A stretch of 64,000 bases of DNA. Source: Acidimicrobiia bacterium (lineage in GTDB: Bacteria > Actinomycetota > Acidimicrobiia > Spongiisociales > UBA5794). A program made the position numbers and the translations under genes. The notes under the pieces are model-generated. The model searched no databases and was not told where the DNA came from. It saw only the letters and a program-made list of their open reading frames with translations. Location: NCBI GenBank assembly GCA_041393965.1, contig JAWKJB010000001.1:372001-436000 (forward strand), read 5' to 3'. This document shows positions 18,435 to 27,026 of this stretch, one piece after another. Each line of letters opens with the position of its first letter. Position 1 is the first letter of the stretch.

Positions 18435-18460
18435 TGTCGATATGTGCCCTTCTCAGTTGG

Positions 18461-20026
18461 TCAGCCGCTGACCGCCATTTCCTTGACGAGCAGTTTGGCA
18501 TCAACGCGAGGATCCCACACGAGGCGATCGGTCGCGCCGTAGGTGTCCTCGATGTCGACGAGGAACGCAAAGTACGCATCGTCGCACGCACGCTCACCCG
18601 CCTTGTTGTACAGGCTTTCGCGAGTGGCGGGGTCGGTTTCGACCGCTGCCTCCTCGATCCAGCCAGCGAGCTCGGTGTCCTGGTTCGAAGCACCCGTGCC
18701 ATCCATGTGGTAGTAGGCGTCATAGGTGCGGCTCGCATCCAGCAGTTCGTTCGACATCGACACGAAGATCGCTGACGCGCGTGTCTCACGGTCGAACAGC
18801 CGGTTCAGGTACTCGCCGAACTCGAAGATCTGGACATTCGGGTTCAGACCCGCATCGGCCCAGTAGTTGGCGACGGCCTCGATCAGCTCACGGTCCTTGA
18901 GCCAGCGGCCTGACTCACCGACGATGTCGATCGTTGCACCCTCAGCACCTGCATCGGCGATCAACGACTTCGCCTTTTCCACATCGTACGGGTACGCCGA
19001 CAGATCGTCGTTGTAACCGGTGTAGGCCGGGCGCAGCATCTGACACTGGGTCACGACGGCCTTGCCCGCATACAGCGAGTTGGCGAGTGCTTCCTTGTCG
19101 ATCGCGTAGTTCATGGCCTGACGGACACGAACATCCGCGGTCGGTCCGTCGATGGTCGACACGATCATGGTCGGCTGCTCGCCGCCCACGACGCTCATCG
19201 ACTTCGGCGGCACATCGATGTCATCCGGGGACAGGTTGGTCATCAGGTCGATCTCTCCCGAAAGCACACCCGAAAGACGCGTTCCTGCCTCCTCGATGAA
19301 CCGGAAGGTCACCTCTTCGATCGCAGGCGCACCGTCCCAGTAGTCATCGTTGCGTTCCAGCACGATCTCTGAACCGCGGCTCCACGAGACGAACTTGTAC
19401 GGCCCGGTGCCAACCGGGTTCTCCGCGAAGTCGGCGTTGTCGGCGAGCGATGCATCGATGACCTTGATCCAGTACAACCGGGAAGGAAGCACCGGGTCGG
19501 GGCCGTTGGTGGTCAACCGTACGGTCGTTGCATCCACAGCCTCCGCCTTCGTGATCGGCGCGAAGAACCCGAACTGCTCGGACTCCTCTCCCAGACCGAT
19601 GATGCGGTTGAACGAAGCCGCGACGGCTTCTGCCGTCAACGGGTTGCCGTTGGTGAAGCTGATGCCCTCACGGATCGTGATGTCCCATGTCGTGTCGTCG
19701 ACCTGCGTCGGCATCGCCGATGCCAGGCCCGGCACGAGTTCACCCTCGGGAGTACGGGCCAACAGCGTCTCGTAGATGTTGTCGTTGATCGCCCGCTCAC
19801 CACCATCATCCCTGATTTGTGGATCGAGCGATGATGGTTCAGATCCGATCGCGATCACGATCGACGCGCCCATATCGCCGCCGTTGCCGCCATCGCCGCC
19901 TGCCGTGGTCGTGGTGGTATCGCCGCTTGTGTCCGAATCGCTCGAACATGCCGTCGCAACCATTGCCAACACGAGCACGAGCAGGAGCAACGACACCACG
20001 CGGTTATTCGCAAGCAGTCGTCTCAC
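18461..20026 (-). CDS. peptide/opine-type extracellular solute-binding lipoprotein
   Basis: 521 residues. A type II signal peptide has the lipobox VATAC at about residues 23-27, followed by a Thr/Gly-rich tether. A family-5 solute-binding fold follows (IVIAIGSEPSSLDPQ near residue 55, SFTNGNPLTAEAVAASFNRI near 120, and later YAIDKEALAN). It delivers the substrate to the DppBCDF proteins encoded downstream and is the first gene of that operon. It is divergent from a GntR gene, with the GTATAC-centred site at 20168-20181 between them. Confidence 0.92.
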   Translation of the reverse strand: MRRLLANNRVVSLLLLVLVLAMVATACSSDSDTSGDTTTTTAGGDGGNGGDMGASIVIAIGSEPSSLDPQIRDDGGERAINDNIYETLLARTPEGELVPGLASAMPTQVDDTTWDITIREGISFTNGNPLTAEAVAASFNRIIGLGEESEQFGFFAPITKAEAVDATTVRLTTNGPDPVLPSRLYWIKVIDASLADNADFAENPVGTGPYKFVSWSRGSEIVLERNDDYWDGAPAIEEVTFRFIEEAGTRLSGVLSGEIDLMTNLSPDDIDVPPKSMSVVGGEQPTMIVSTIDGPTADVRVRQAMNYAIDKEALANSLYAGKAVVTQCQMLRPAYTGYNDDLSAYPYDVEKAKSLIADAGAEGATIDIVGESGRWLKDRELIEAVANYWADAGLNPNVQIFEFGEYLNRLFDRETRASAIFVSMSNELLDASRTYDAYYHMDGTGASNQDTELAGWIEEAAVETDPATRESLYNKAGERACDDAYFAFLVDIEDTYGATDRLVWDPRVDAKLLVKEMAVSG

Positions 20027-20167
20027 TGCATTCCTCCAGTCATGTGCTTGGTTCTTGAGTCCCTACCCGACCGCGGCGAAGGCACCCCTCGGGTCCCTTG
20101 TTCGCGTGCCGCAAGATCCATGCTGAGCATCAATCCGTCCGTGGGAACTCTGTCCTTCTGCATACCG

Positions 20168-20181
20168 TACTGTATACTGTA
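20168..20181. promoter_or_regulatory. TACTGTA tandem / GTATAC-centred operator candidate
   Basis: Two abutting TACTGTA heptamers create a GTATAC-containing, partly dyad-symmetric AT-rich element. It sits in the 240-bp gap between the divergent binding-protein gene and the GntR gene. FCD-type GntR regulators commonly bind elements with a GTATAC or TTGTATAC core, so this is a candidate site for the adjacent regulator. Confidence 0.45.
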
Positions 20182-20266
20182 GCCAAAATGCAAGAGGTGA
20201 GACCGAGAGAACCGGGTGCACCCGCACGGGAAGCTACCGTGAGCTCATGAAATGGAGGGGCGACTG

Positions 20267-20995
20267 ATGGTCAGCGAGAACATCAAAGTGGAAAACGCTC
20301 ACGCGACCACAACCCCGGTTGGTGACACGCATCGCGCGCTCCATGAGGTTGCCGCCGAACGCATCCGGGCCGCGATCCTCAACGGCACCCTCTACCCGGG
20401 AGAGCGCCTCGTCGAGGATCGGCTCGCCCAAGAGCTCAATGTCTCACGCCACCCGATCCGAGAGGCCCTCCGAACGCTCCAACTCGAGGGATTCGTCGAC
20501 ATCGAGCCCCGGCGCGGTGCCACCGTGTCGCGGGTATCCACCGAAGAAGCGAGCGAGCTCTTCGAGGTCCTCATGGCGCTCGACGGGCTTGCCGCACGGT
20601 CTGCCGCATCAGCGATAGGGCCCGAGATTCTGGCGCAGATCGATACGATCCTCGCGGACGCCACGGCGATTCTCGACGCGTCGACCTCACTGTCGCAGAG
20701 CGATCTTGCCGAGCTCGCCGATCTCAACCTCCGGTTCCATACGCTGATCACGAGGGCGGGAGGGAACCGGCAGCTCCTCGACACGATGACACCCTTGCGG
20801 GATCGGATCCAGTGGATCCAGACTGCGGTGAACCGGCGCAGGCCGGAGCTGTCGTGGTCAGAGCACCGGTCCATTCGCGAGGCCATCGGCTCGGGTGATG
20901 GCGATCGGGCAGAGTCGCTCGCACGCGCCCACATCGAAGCGGCGCGCATCACCTATCTCGCGCAGCGCTCCGCAACCGGCAGCGGGCGCATCTGA
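20267..20995 (+). CDS. GntR-family transcriptional regulator (FCD type)
   Basis: 242 residues. ATG at 20267 has GGAGGGG seven bases upstream, while an ATG 15 nt earlier lacks a site. The winged HTH includes AAERIRAAILNGTLYPGERL and LNVSRHPIREALRTLQLEGF. The FCD domain (about residues 90-235) includes LNLRFHTLITRAGGNRQL with the conserved His. It is divergent from the peptide-transporter operon and upstream of the TPP-enzyme gene, so it probably controls one or both. Confidence 0.9.
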   Translation: MVSENIKVENAHATTTPVGDTHRALHEVAAERIRAAILNGTLYPGERLVEDRLAQELNVSRHPIREALRTLQLEGFVDIEPRRGATVSRVSTEEASELFEVLMALDGLAARSAASAIGPEILAQIDTILADATAILDASTSLSQSDLAELADLNLRFHTLITRAGGNRQLLDTMTPLRDRIQWIQTAVNRRRPELSWSEHRSIREAIGSGDGDRAESLARAHIEAARITYLAQRSATGSGRI

Positions 20996-21050
20996 TCCGT
21001 CGCCGGAGTCCCGCGCTTGCCTCGGCCCGTCAAAGCTGCTTCAATCGTGC

Positions 21051-21076
21051 TGTATTGTATGTTGTATCCAATACAT
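21051..21076. promoter_or_regulatory. operator region with TGTATTG...CAATACA and TTGTATCCA
   Basis: Arms TGTATTG (21051-21057) and CAATACA (21069-21075) form a dyad around an inner TGTATGTTGTATCCA (21056-21070). The inner 15-mer matches the palindrome at 10106-10120 at 13 of 15 positions. The site lies about 76-100 bp upstream of the TPP-enzyme start, a usual distance for an operator overlapping a promoter. Confidence 0.55.
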
Positions 21077-21151
21077 CGAGACAGGTGGCTGGCGGTGCGG
21101 CGGGGCGAACGGTGACCGCTCCCACCACGACGACGGGAGAGTGACAGGGTC

Positions 21152-22828
21152 ATGACGAGGAATGCATCGACCGACATCGTGGCCGCCCTCGAATCCCACG
21201 GGGTCGAATATGTCTTCGGTGTCCCAGGCGACACCTCGCTTCCGCTGTACGACGCGCTGCGCGAAAGCAGGTCGGTCACCCATGTGATGGCGCGCGACGA
21301 GCGGGGCGCCGCATACATGGCAGAGGTCTACGCGCGGGTCTCAGGTCGTCCCGGCGTGTGTGAGGCCCCTTCCGGTGCCGGGGCGTTCTATCTGATCCCC
21401 GGGGTCGCCGAGGCATACGCGAGTTCCATCGCCATGATCGCCCTCACAACCGACATCCCCCTCAAGACGAAGGGGAAGAATGTCCTGACCGAGATGGACC
21501 AGGAGGGCCTGTTCGACTCGGTGACGAAGTGGAGCGTCCAACTGCGCAGGCCGGACCGGGCCGCAGAGGCGATCCACAAGGCCATGAGAATCGCCACATC
21601 GGGTCGGGCCGGCCCCGTCCACATCTCGCTTCCCGAGGATGTGCTCGGTACCCCAACGGAAGGGGCCCCCGACCCGACGCGGCCCCCCAAGGTGACCACA
21701 TTCCCGAGCCTCCGATCGGGGGCCTCAGCCGAGGACCTGCGCCGCGCCGCCGAGCTCCTCGGTCGTGCCGAACGACCGGTGATCGTCGCAGGGGGTGGGA
21801 CACGGATCTCGGGTGCATGGGCGGAGCTCACAAGGGTTGCCGAGCTGAGCGGTGCAATGGTCGGTACCTCCATCACCGGCAAGGGGAGTATCGACGAGCG
21901 CCACCCCAACAGCCTCGGTGTCGTTGGCGGCAACGGTGCCCGTCCCTACGCGAATGAGGCCATCGAACGCGCCGACTTGGTGATGTTCGTCGGATGCAAG
22001 ACCGACTCGGTCACGACGATGAAATGGACCCTGCCTCCGGCCGGTGGCACGCAGGTGATCCAAGTTGATGTGGATCCCAAGGAGGTCGGGGCGAACTATC
22101 CGCTCGAGCTCGGCGTGAACGCCGACGCGAAGGTGTTCCTCGGCGACCTTGCCGCGACACTCCCGACCGACGAACCGGTATCACCGTGGCTCGATGTGGA
22201 ACCGGCGAGGGCAGGCTGGCTCGGCTCGTACCGGGGCCTGTTCGAATCAGATGACATCCCCATCAACCCCTACCGCGTCATCGATGCGCTCAAGCGACTT
22301 CTACCAAGGGAGGCGCTGATCGTGGCCGATGCGGGGACCGGAACACCGCTCACGGCCGCGTTCATCGACAGCCCACCGGGTCGTGAGGTCATCATCCCGA
22401 GGGGATTCGGTGGGCTTGGCTACGCACTCCCCGGCGTCGTCGGGGCCGCCTATGCGAGCCGGAGCAGCCAGGTGGTCGGCATCATGGGTGACGGCTCGTT
22501 TGCGATGGCGGCGGGTGATCTCGAGACGATTGCGCGACTTTCGATCCCCGTGCTCCTCGTCCAGTTCAACAACGCGACCTTCGGGTGGATCAAGGCCCTT
22601 CAGCACTACCACTCCGACCAGCGGTACTTCGGCGTCGATTTCTCAGCCCAGACGGACTATGTCGGCGTCGCAAGGGCGTTCGGGATCGACGGGATCCGTG
22701 TCACTCATCCCGACGAGATCGACACGGCCATCAAGGAGGGTCTGGCCGAGCCGAGGCCGTTCTTCATCGACATCGTCACGGCGAGCGAGGAGGAGACTCC
22801 CCCGCCGGTTCCCGACTGGTTCACCTGA
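21152..22828 (+). CDS. thiamine pyrophosphate-dependent enzyme, acetolactate synthase-like
   Basis: 558-residue three-domain TPP enzyme: PYR domain, central nucleotide-fold domain, then PP domain. The PYR-domain activating glutamate is Glu50 in ARDERGAAYMAE. The TPP/Mg motif is MGDGSFAMAAGDLE followed about 25 residues later by FNNATFGW. In this superfamily (acetolactate synthase, glyoxylate carboligase, benzoylformate or sulfoacetaldehyde enzymes) the cofactor decarboxylates or ligates 2-oxo acids. It is paired with a GYD-domain gene and close to an amidase, and no small regulatory subunit (IlvN) is present. That argues for a catabolic 2-oxo acid enzyme rather than branched-chain biosynthesis. 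Confidence 0.85.
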   Translation: MTRNASTDIVAALESHGVEYVFGVPGDTSLPLYDALRESRSVTHVMARDERGAAYMAEVYARVSGRPGVCEAPSGAGAFYLIPGVAEAYASSIAMIALTTDIPLKTKGKNVLTEMDQEGLFDSVTKWSVQLRRPDRAAEAIHKAMRIATSGRAGPVHISLPEDVLGTPTEGAPDPTRPPKVTTFPSLRSGASAEDLRRAAELLGRAERPVIVAGGGTRISGAWAELTRVAELSGAMVGTSITGKGSIDERHPNSLGVVGGNGARPYANEAIERADLVMFVGCKTDSVTTMKWTLPPAGGTQVIQVDVDPKEVGANYPLELGVNADAKVFLGDLAATLPTDEPVSPWLDVEPARAGWLGSYRGLFESDDIPINPYRVIDALKRLLPREALIVADAGTGTPLTAAFIDSPPGREVIIPRGFGGLGYALPGVVGAAYASRSSQVVGIMGDGSFAMAAGDLETIARLSIPVLLVQFNNATFGWIKALQHYHSDQRYFGVDFSAQTDYVGVARAFGIDGIRVTHPDEIDTAIKEGLAEPRPFFIDIVTASEEETPPPVPDWFT

Positions 22829-22855
22829 CAACGGTCACTCGTGCAAAGGAGCAAC

Positions 22856-23167
22856 ATGCAGAAGTACATCTACCTCACGAATTGGACCGACCAGGGTGCC
22901 AAGGACACGACGAACAGCATTCACCGGGCCACGGCTGCCATCGACACGATGCAGACCTTCGGGGCACGCATCTACGAGGCCTACTGGACGACCGGCCCGT
23001 ACGATCTCGTGTTCATGGCCGAAGTTCCCGACGCCGAAACGGCCCACACGGTGACCCTCGCCCTGTCACGAAACGGCAATGTTCGGGCCCACGCGATGCG
23101 CGCCTTCGATCGGTCCGAGATGCTGTCGATCGTTGCTGCGCTCCAACCCCGGGAAGACGAGCGCTGA
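22856..23167 (+). CDS. GYD-domain small protein
   Basis: 103 residues. ATG at 22856 has AAGGAG upstream. The whole protein matches the GYD family: a starting YIYLTNWTDQGAKD, the central TTGPYDLVFMAEVPD with the GxYD core, and a closing MRAFDRSEM. The fold is ferredoxin-like, small and probably multimeric, and no biochemical role is established. It is 27 nt behind the TPP-enzyme gene and so in its operon. Confidence 0.82.
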   Translation: MQKYIYLTNWTDQGAKDTTNSIHRATAAIDTMQTFGARIYEAYWTTGPYDLVFMAEVPDAETAHTVTLALSRNGNVRAHAMRAFDRSEMLSIVAALQPREDER

Positions 23168-23203
23168 AAGATCCCTCTGGTGTCCAGCACTTCGGGTGGG
23201 ATG

Positions 23204-24562
23204 TCAGGCCGGAATCGGAGGGCGCCTCGTGTGGAAGTCGGTGACCTGCTGGTAGGCGAGGCCGATCGAAAGCACTGCCTGTTCGGTTCGCCCGATGATC
23301 TGCACGCCGAGCGGAAGGCCATTGTCCGACATGCCGCATGGCACGGTCAGGGAGGCCAGTCCCGTGTAGCTCACCGGCGCGGTTGTCTGGAGCAACCGCA
23401 TGGTGTTCTCCGTGATACCGACTCCTTGTGAACTGTCGATCGATGCCGCGTATGGCGCGTCGATGGAAACCGTCGGGAGGATGAGGGCGTCTGCGTCCCC
23501 GAGGCCGCGTCGAAAGCGGTGGGCGAGGGTATCGAGCTCCCGGTGGGCAAGGACGAGGTCGGCACCACGGATCTCCTCTGCCCTGGCGAAGTAGCGCTGG
23601 AGTTCCGCCGAGTACCGCTCGCGACGGCTCGGGTACCAGCCAGCGTGGGTGTGTGCCGCGAGGAATTCGGACAGGACGACGGCCGTCCGGCTTGCACTCC
23701 ACTCGGCGAATTTCGGAAGGGCCGCATCGCGCCGGGTCGCTCCGTGGCGAGCCAACACATCGATCGCTTCCTCGTAGGCCGTAAGCACATCGGAATTGAA
23801 GGTCCCGAGGGACGCGAGATCGCCGGGCGCAGCGATCGTTGTCTCGGTGAGGTCGGCCACAGGGGCGATCACCTCGCCGGACAGCACCGACCACATCAGC
23901 GCGACATCGGCGGCGGTGCGAGCGATCGGGCCAACGGTGTCGTGGGTGCGCGAGAACGGCACAGTGCGATCGAGCGGGATCGACCCAACAAGCGGCCGCA
24001 AGCCTGTGATGCCACACAGGGCGGCGGGGATCCGGATCGAGCCTCCGCTGTCGGAACCGAGTGCGCCAAGGCATTCGCCCGAGGCGACCGCCGCGGCCGA
24101 GCCGCCACTCGAGCCTCCCGCGATCCGGTCGGGATCCCACGGGTTGCGGGTCGGTGGTGTCTCACACCCGTACGCGAACTCATGGGTTGTCGTCTTGCCG
24201 ACCACAACACCGCCGGCGTCAACGAGGCAATCGACGGCGGGCGCGTTGCCGTCGGCCGCAGCGGCGTCGCCGAGCACGGCCGAGCCGGCACGCGTCCGGA
24301 ACCCCTCAGCGTCCATCACATCCTTGATGCCGATGGGAATGCCGTGGAGACGACCCCGTCGATCGCGCGGAACCGCATCGAGTGATCGGGCACGAGCTAT
24401 GGCCCGGTCGTCGTCACGCTCAGCGAACGCTTGCACGATCGGCTCGACAGCTGCCGTGCGCCGAAGGCACGACTCGACGACATCGGATGCGTCGAAAGCG
24501 CCCTTACCGATCAGGTCGACGGCGCTCGTCAAATCAAGGTTCCACGGTTCGGTGCCGCTCAT
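23204..24562 (-). CDS. amidase signature-family hydrolase
   Basis: 452 residues. ATG at 24562 follows AGGAG at good spacing. The Ser-cisSer-Lys triad is visible: Lys80 in GIPIGIKD, the cis-Ser in AGGSSGGSA (about 151-152) and the nucleophile Ser175 in GSDSGGSIRIPA. The family cleaves amide bonds, including carboxamides, lactam-derived and N-acyl amino compounds. No GatB or GatC lies alongside, so it is not the tRNA amidotransferase. It lies downstream of the RpiR regulator (32-nt gap) and probably in its operon, suggesting a first hydrolytic step on an amide substrate. Confidence 0.9.
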   Translation of the reverse strand: MSGTEPWNLDLTSAVDLIGKGAFDASDVVESCLRRTAAVEPIVQAFAERDDDRAIARARSLDAVPRDRRGRLHGIPIGIKDVMDAEGFRTRAGSAVLGDAAAADGNAPAVDCLVDAGGVVVGKTTTHEFAYGCETPPTRNPWDPDRIAGGSSGGSAAAVASGECLGALGSDSGGSIRIPAALCGITGLRPLVGSIPLDRTVPFSRTHDTVGPIARTAADVALMWSVLSGEVIAPVADLTETTIAAPGDLASLGTFNSDVLTAYEEAIDVLARHGATRRDAALPKFAEWSASRTAVVLSEFLAAHTHAGWYPSRRERYSAELQRYFARAEEIRGADLVLAHRELDTLAHRFRRGLGDADALILPTVSIDAPYAASIDSSQGVGITENTMRLLQTTAPVSYTGLASLTVPCGMSDNGLPLGVQIIGRTEQAVLSIGLAYQQVTDFHTRRPPIPA

Positions 24563-24594
24563 CGGGTCTCCTGTCATCTGGTTCGCTACATCCG

Positions 24595-25455
24595 TCACGC
24601 GCCCGAGCCCTGATCCACGAATGCCGCGGTCGCCGTCCACGCGGCTTCGGTACGGTCGATGCTCGCAACAGCGGCTTCGCCCATGGCAGCGGCAACTCCC
24701 GCGACGAGCATCTCGGCGACGGCGACTGCTGGCACAGAGCTGTCGAACGGACCGATGCCGGGAACCGAGACATCGCACCACGCGTCGGCGAGCGCCGCGT
24801 ACGGGGAGAGGGGCCCATCGGTGACCGCAACAATGGTCGCTCCGAGCGCATCGAGGTGGGCGACGGCATCGAGACTCCGCTTGCGGTAGCGCCGAAAGTC
24901 GAACGCCACCACGCAGTCGTCGGTCGTTGCGGCGCCGAGCTGCCCTCCGGCCCTGTGGTCGTCGATGAGAACCACATCCTTTCCGAGAATCGTCAGCCCG
25001 CTCATCAAGGCAGCCGCTCCGGCTCGGGAGGTCTCCCCCGACACCACGAGAACCCTTCGGGCGGTGACGATCGGATCGACCATCGACGCGAGCCGCTCGT
25101 CGGGAAGATGCGCGAAGAGGTGATCAAGGGCGGTGAACAGTTTCGCTCGCACGGTCGCCGTTGGGGACCGTTCGCCCCGAATCCGAGCACTCGGACGGTT
25201 GAGGGTGTCGGTGAGGGCGTCACGGGCCCGCGCCTGGAGATCGGAATAGCCGCCGAACCCGAGCGTACGCGCGAAGCGCACGACCGTCGGACGGCTGACA
25301 TCCACATGCCGTGCGAGATCCGCAACGGTCCCGAAGGCGACGATGGTCGGGTCATCGAGGACGGCACGAGCGAGAAGCTCCTCGCTCGGCGTCAGCTGGT
25401 CATTGACGGCGGCGATGAGATCGGCAAGAGAAGGGGCTGGCACTTGGATGTTCAT
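24595..25455 (-). CDS. RpiR-family transcriptional regulator
   Basis: About 286 residues from ATG at 25455. The N-terminal HTH_6 domain has LTPSEELLARAVLDDP and VADLARHVDVSRPTVVRFARTLGF. The C-terminal SIS domain (about residues 120-260) includes VLVVSGETSRAGAA and VVAFDFRRYRKRS. RpiR proteins sense phosphosugars or other small ligands. The gene is divergent from the aminomutase operon, and the TTGTATCCA element at 25459-25475 abuts its start codon, so autoregulation plus control of the aminomutase genes is plausible. Confidence 0.9.
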   Translation of the reverse strand: MNIQVPAPSLADLIAAVNDQLTPSEELLARAVLDDPTIVAFGTVADLARHVDVSRPTVVRFARTLGFGGYSDLQARARDALTDTLNRPSARIRGERSPTATVRAKLFTALDHLFAHLPDERLASMVDPIVTARRVLVVSGETSRAGAAALMSGLTILGKDVVLIDDHRAGGQLGAATTDDCVVAFDFRRYRKRSLDAVAHLDALGATIVAVTDGPLSPYAALADAWCDVSVPGIGPFDSSVPAVAVAEMLVAGVAAAMGEAAVASIDRTEAAWTATAAFVDQGSGA

Positions 25456-25458
25456 TGT

Positions 25459-25475
25459 GTTACATTGTATCCAAT
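25459..25475. promoter_or_regulatory. operator candidate ATTG-TATC-CAAT
   Basis: ATTGTATCCAAT (25464-25475) has perfect ATTG/CAAT arms and lies in the 77-bp gap between the divergent RpiR and aminomutase genes. The TTGTATCCA part is identical to the sequences at 10112-10120 and 21062-21070. An ATTG half also starts at 25454, giving a possible tandem site. Confidence 0.55.
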
Positions 25476-25532
25476 CTGATATTCGTTTTGCTACAACCAT
25501 AGCCCTGACTGGTGATCGGAGGAGACACCGAC

Positions 25533-26996
25533 ATGGACATCGAGATCCCGACCAAGCGTGACAAGTACGAACCCACCGAGCGCGAGCAGGCGTTCCTCGA
25601 CGGGGTCGTCAATCCCAAGTATGACCGCGAGATCATCAACGGCCTCGACCCGTTCTTCGAGGATCGTGCCCCCGATGACATGAAGGGCTTTTACACCGAG
25701 ACCGAGATCTCGGACTTGCTGCGTGTTCGGGACACCGAACGCGATGTGGAATCACGCATGCCGGTCAAGATGACCCGCCACTACTTCGAGCTCGCGAAAA
25801 AGAGCCCGAACCTCCAGAAGATCATCAAGGCGAGCACCGACGAGACCCTCAATCTCCAGGGCTCGGAGGACCCGGGCTTCCAGATGGACTACAGCCCCGT
25901 TGAAGGGCTGCTGCACAAGTACGAGATGGGCCTGATGTATGTCATCTCGACCTGTTCGGCACACTGCCGATTCTGCTACCGCGAGGAGCTGATCGCACGC
26001 AAAGAGATCGAGCGCCAGGACGGGACCGTCGCAAAGAAGGGCCTCGCCCAGATCAAGGAGATCACCGACTACATCCGTGCCCACAACGCCGTCGTTGCAG
26101 ACAACGGTGGCCTGCATCCCGAGTCGGGCCGTGAGAAACTGCGCGAGATCCTTCTCTCGGGTGGCGACCCGATGGTGCTCCCGAATTCGAAGCTCGCCGC
26201 ATGGTTCGCCGCCCTCGCCGAAGCCGGCGTCGAATCCATCAGGCTCGGCACCAAGGAAATGGCTTTCTACCCGGATCGGTTCGATGAGCACTTCCTCGAT
26301 GTGCTTGATCGGTTCCACGAGACCTATCCCGATGTCGGGTTCCGTCTGATGATCCACTTCAACCATCCCGACGAGTTCCTCGAAAAGGATGAGGACGGCA
26401 ACTACATCGAGCAGGCGAACGGGACCCTCAAGTGGCATCCAGCCACGAAGCGGGCGATGGATGCGGTCGTGAGCCGCGGCTGGCTCCAGGTGGAGAACCA
26501 GGCGCCAATCATCAAGGGCGTCAACAACGACCCCGATGCCCTGCGGATCATGCAGCGGGCCCTGTACCGCGTCGGTGTGGGGAACCACTACTTCTTCTGC
26601 GGTCGCGACATCGTTGCATACCGTGCGTTCAATGTCCCGATCGAGACGGCGTGGAACATCCTCAACGAGTCCCAGAAGGGCCTCTCGGGTGTCGAGACCC
26701 ACGCGCGGCTGTCGATCACCCACTACAAGGGGAAGACGGAGGTCGCAGCCGTCACCAACGAACCGATCCCGGGACTCGCCGGGTCGGAGAACGGTGTGTT
26801 GATCTTCAAGATCCTGCGCAACGCAGCCGATGCCCCGGATCGTGGCAAGGTCTGTATCGTTGGCCGTAATCCGGAAGCGATCTGGTTTGACGACTACGAG
26901 GACCGCGTCCTGTTCGACGAGGCGGGCCTGTATGACTACACGAGGGTCACAAAGAAGCCCGTCGAGGTGCCGGTCGCCGTACCGGTTGGCAGCTGA
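25533..26996 (+). CDS. KamA-family radical SAM aminomutase with altered substrate pocket
   Basis: 487 residues. ATG at 25533 follows GGAGGAG. The radical-SAM cluster motif CSAHCRFC (Cys141, Cys145, Cys148) and the SAM-binding LLSGGDPM (208-214) match lysine and glutamate 2,3-aminomutases, which shift an amino group between C2 and C3 using PLP. The PLP lysine aligns with Lys401 (KGKTEV). In lysine aminomutase two aspartates (Asp293 and Asp330 of the Clostridium enzyme) bind the lysine side-chain amine. Here the first aligns with Arg358 (FFCGRD), and the VDAPGGGGK segment holding the second is replaced by ITHYKGK. A C-terminal extension (about 405-487) is unusual. The substrate is therefore probably an amino acid other than lysine, possibly one with a negative side chain. 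Confidence 0.85.
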   Translation: MDIEIPTKRDKYEPTEREQAFLDGVVNPKYDREIINGLDPFFEDRAPDDMKGFYTETEISDLLRVRDTERDVESRMPVKMTRHYFELAKKSPNLQKIIKASTDETLNLQGSEDPGFQMDYSPVEGLLHKYEMGLMYVISTCSAHCRFCYREELIARKEIERQDGTVAKKGLAQIKEITDYIRAHNAVVADNGGLHPESGREKLREILLSGGDPMVLPNSKLAAWFAALAEAGVESIRLGTKEMAFYPDRFDEHFLDVLDRFHETYPDVGFRLMIHFNHPDEFLEKDEDGNYIEQANGTLKWHPATKRAMDAVVSRGWLQVENQAPIIKGVNNDPDALRIMQRALYRVGVGNHYFFCGRDIVAYRAFNVPIETAWNILNESQKGLSGVETHARLSITHYKGKTEVAAVTNEPIPGLAGSENGVLIFKILRNAADAPDRGKVCIVGRNPEAIWFDDYEDRVLFDEAGLYDYTRVTKKPVEVPVAVPVGS

Positions 26997-27026
26997 ACCG
27001 ACCCGTTTGCGAGAAGGGCCGGAGAG

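Noticed and set aside
21152..22828. Acetolactate synthase of valine/leucine synthesis
   Set aside because: No IlvN or IlvC gene is near, a GYD gene and amidase flank it, and the nearby operator matches the catabolic set.
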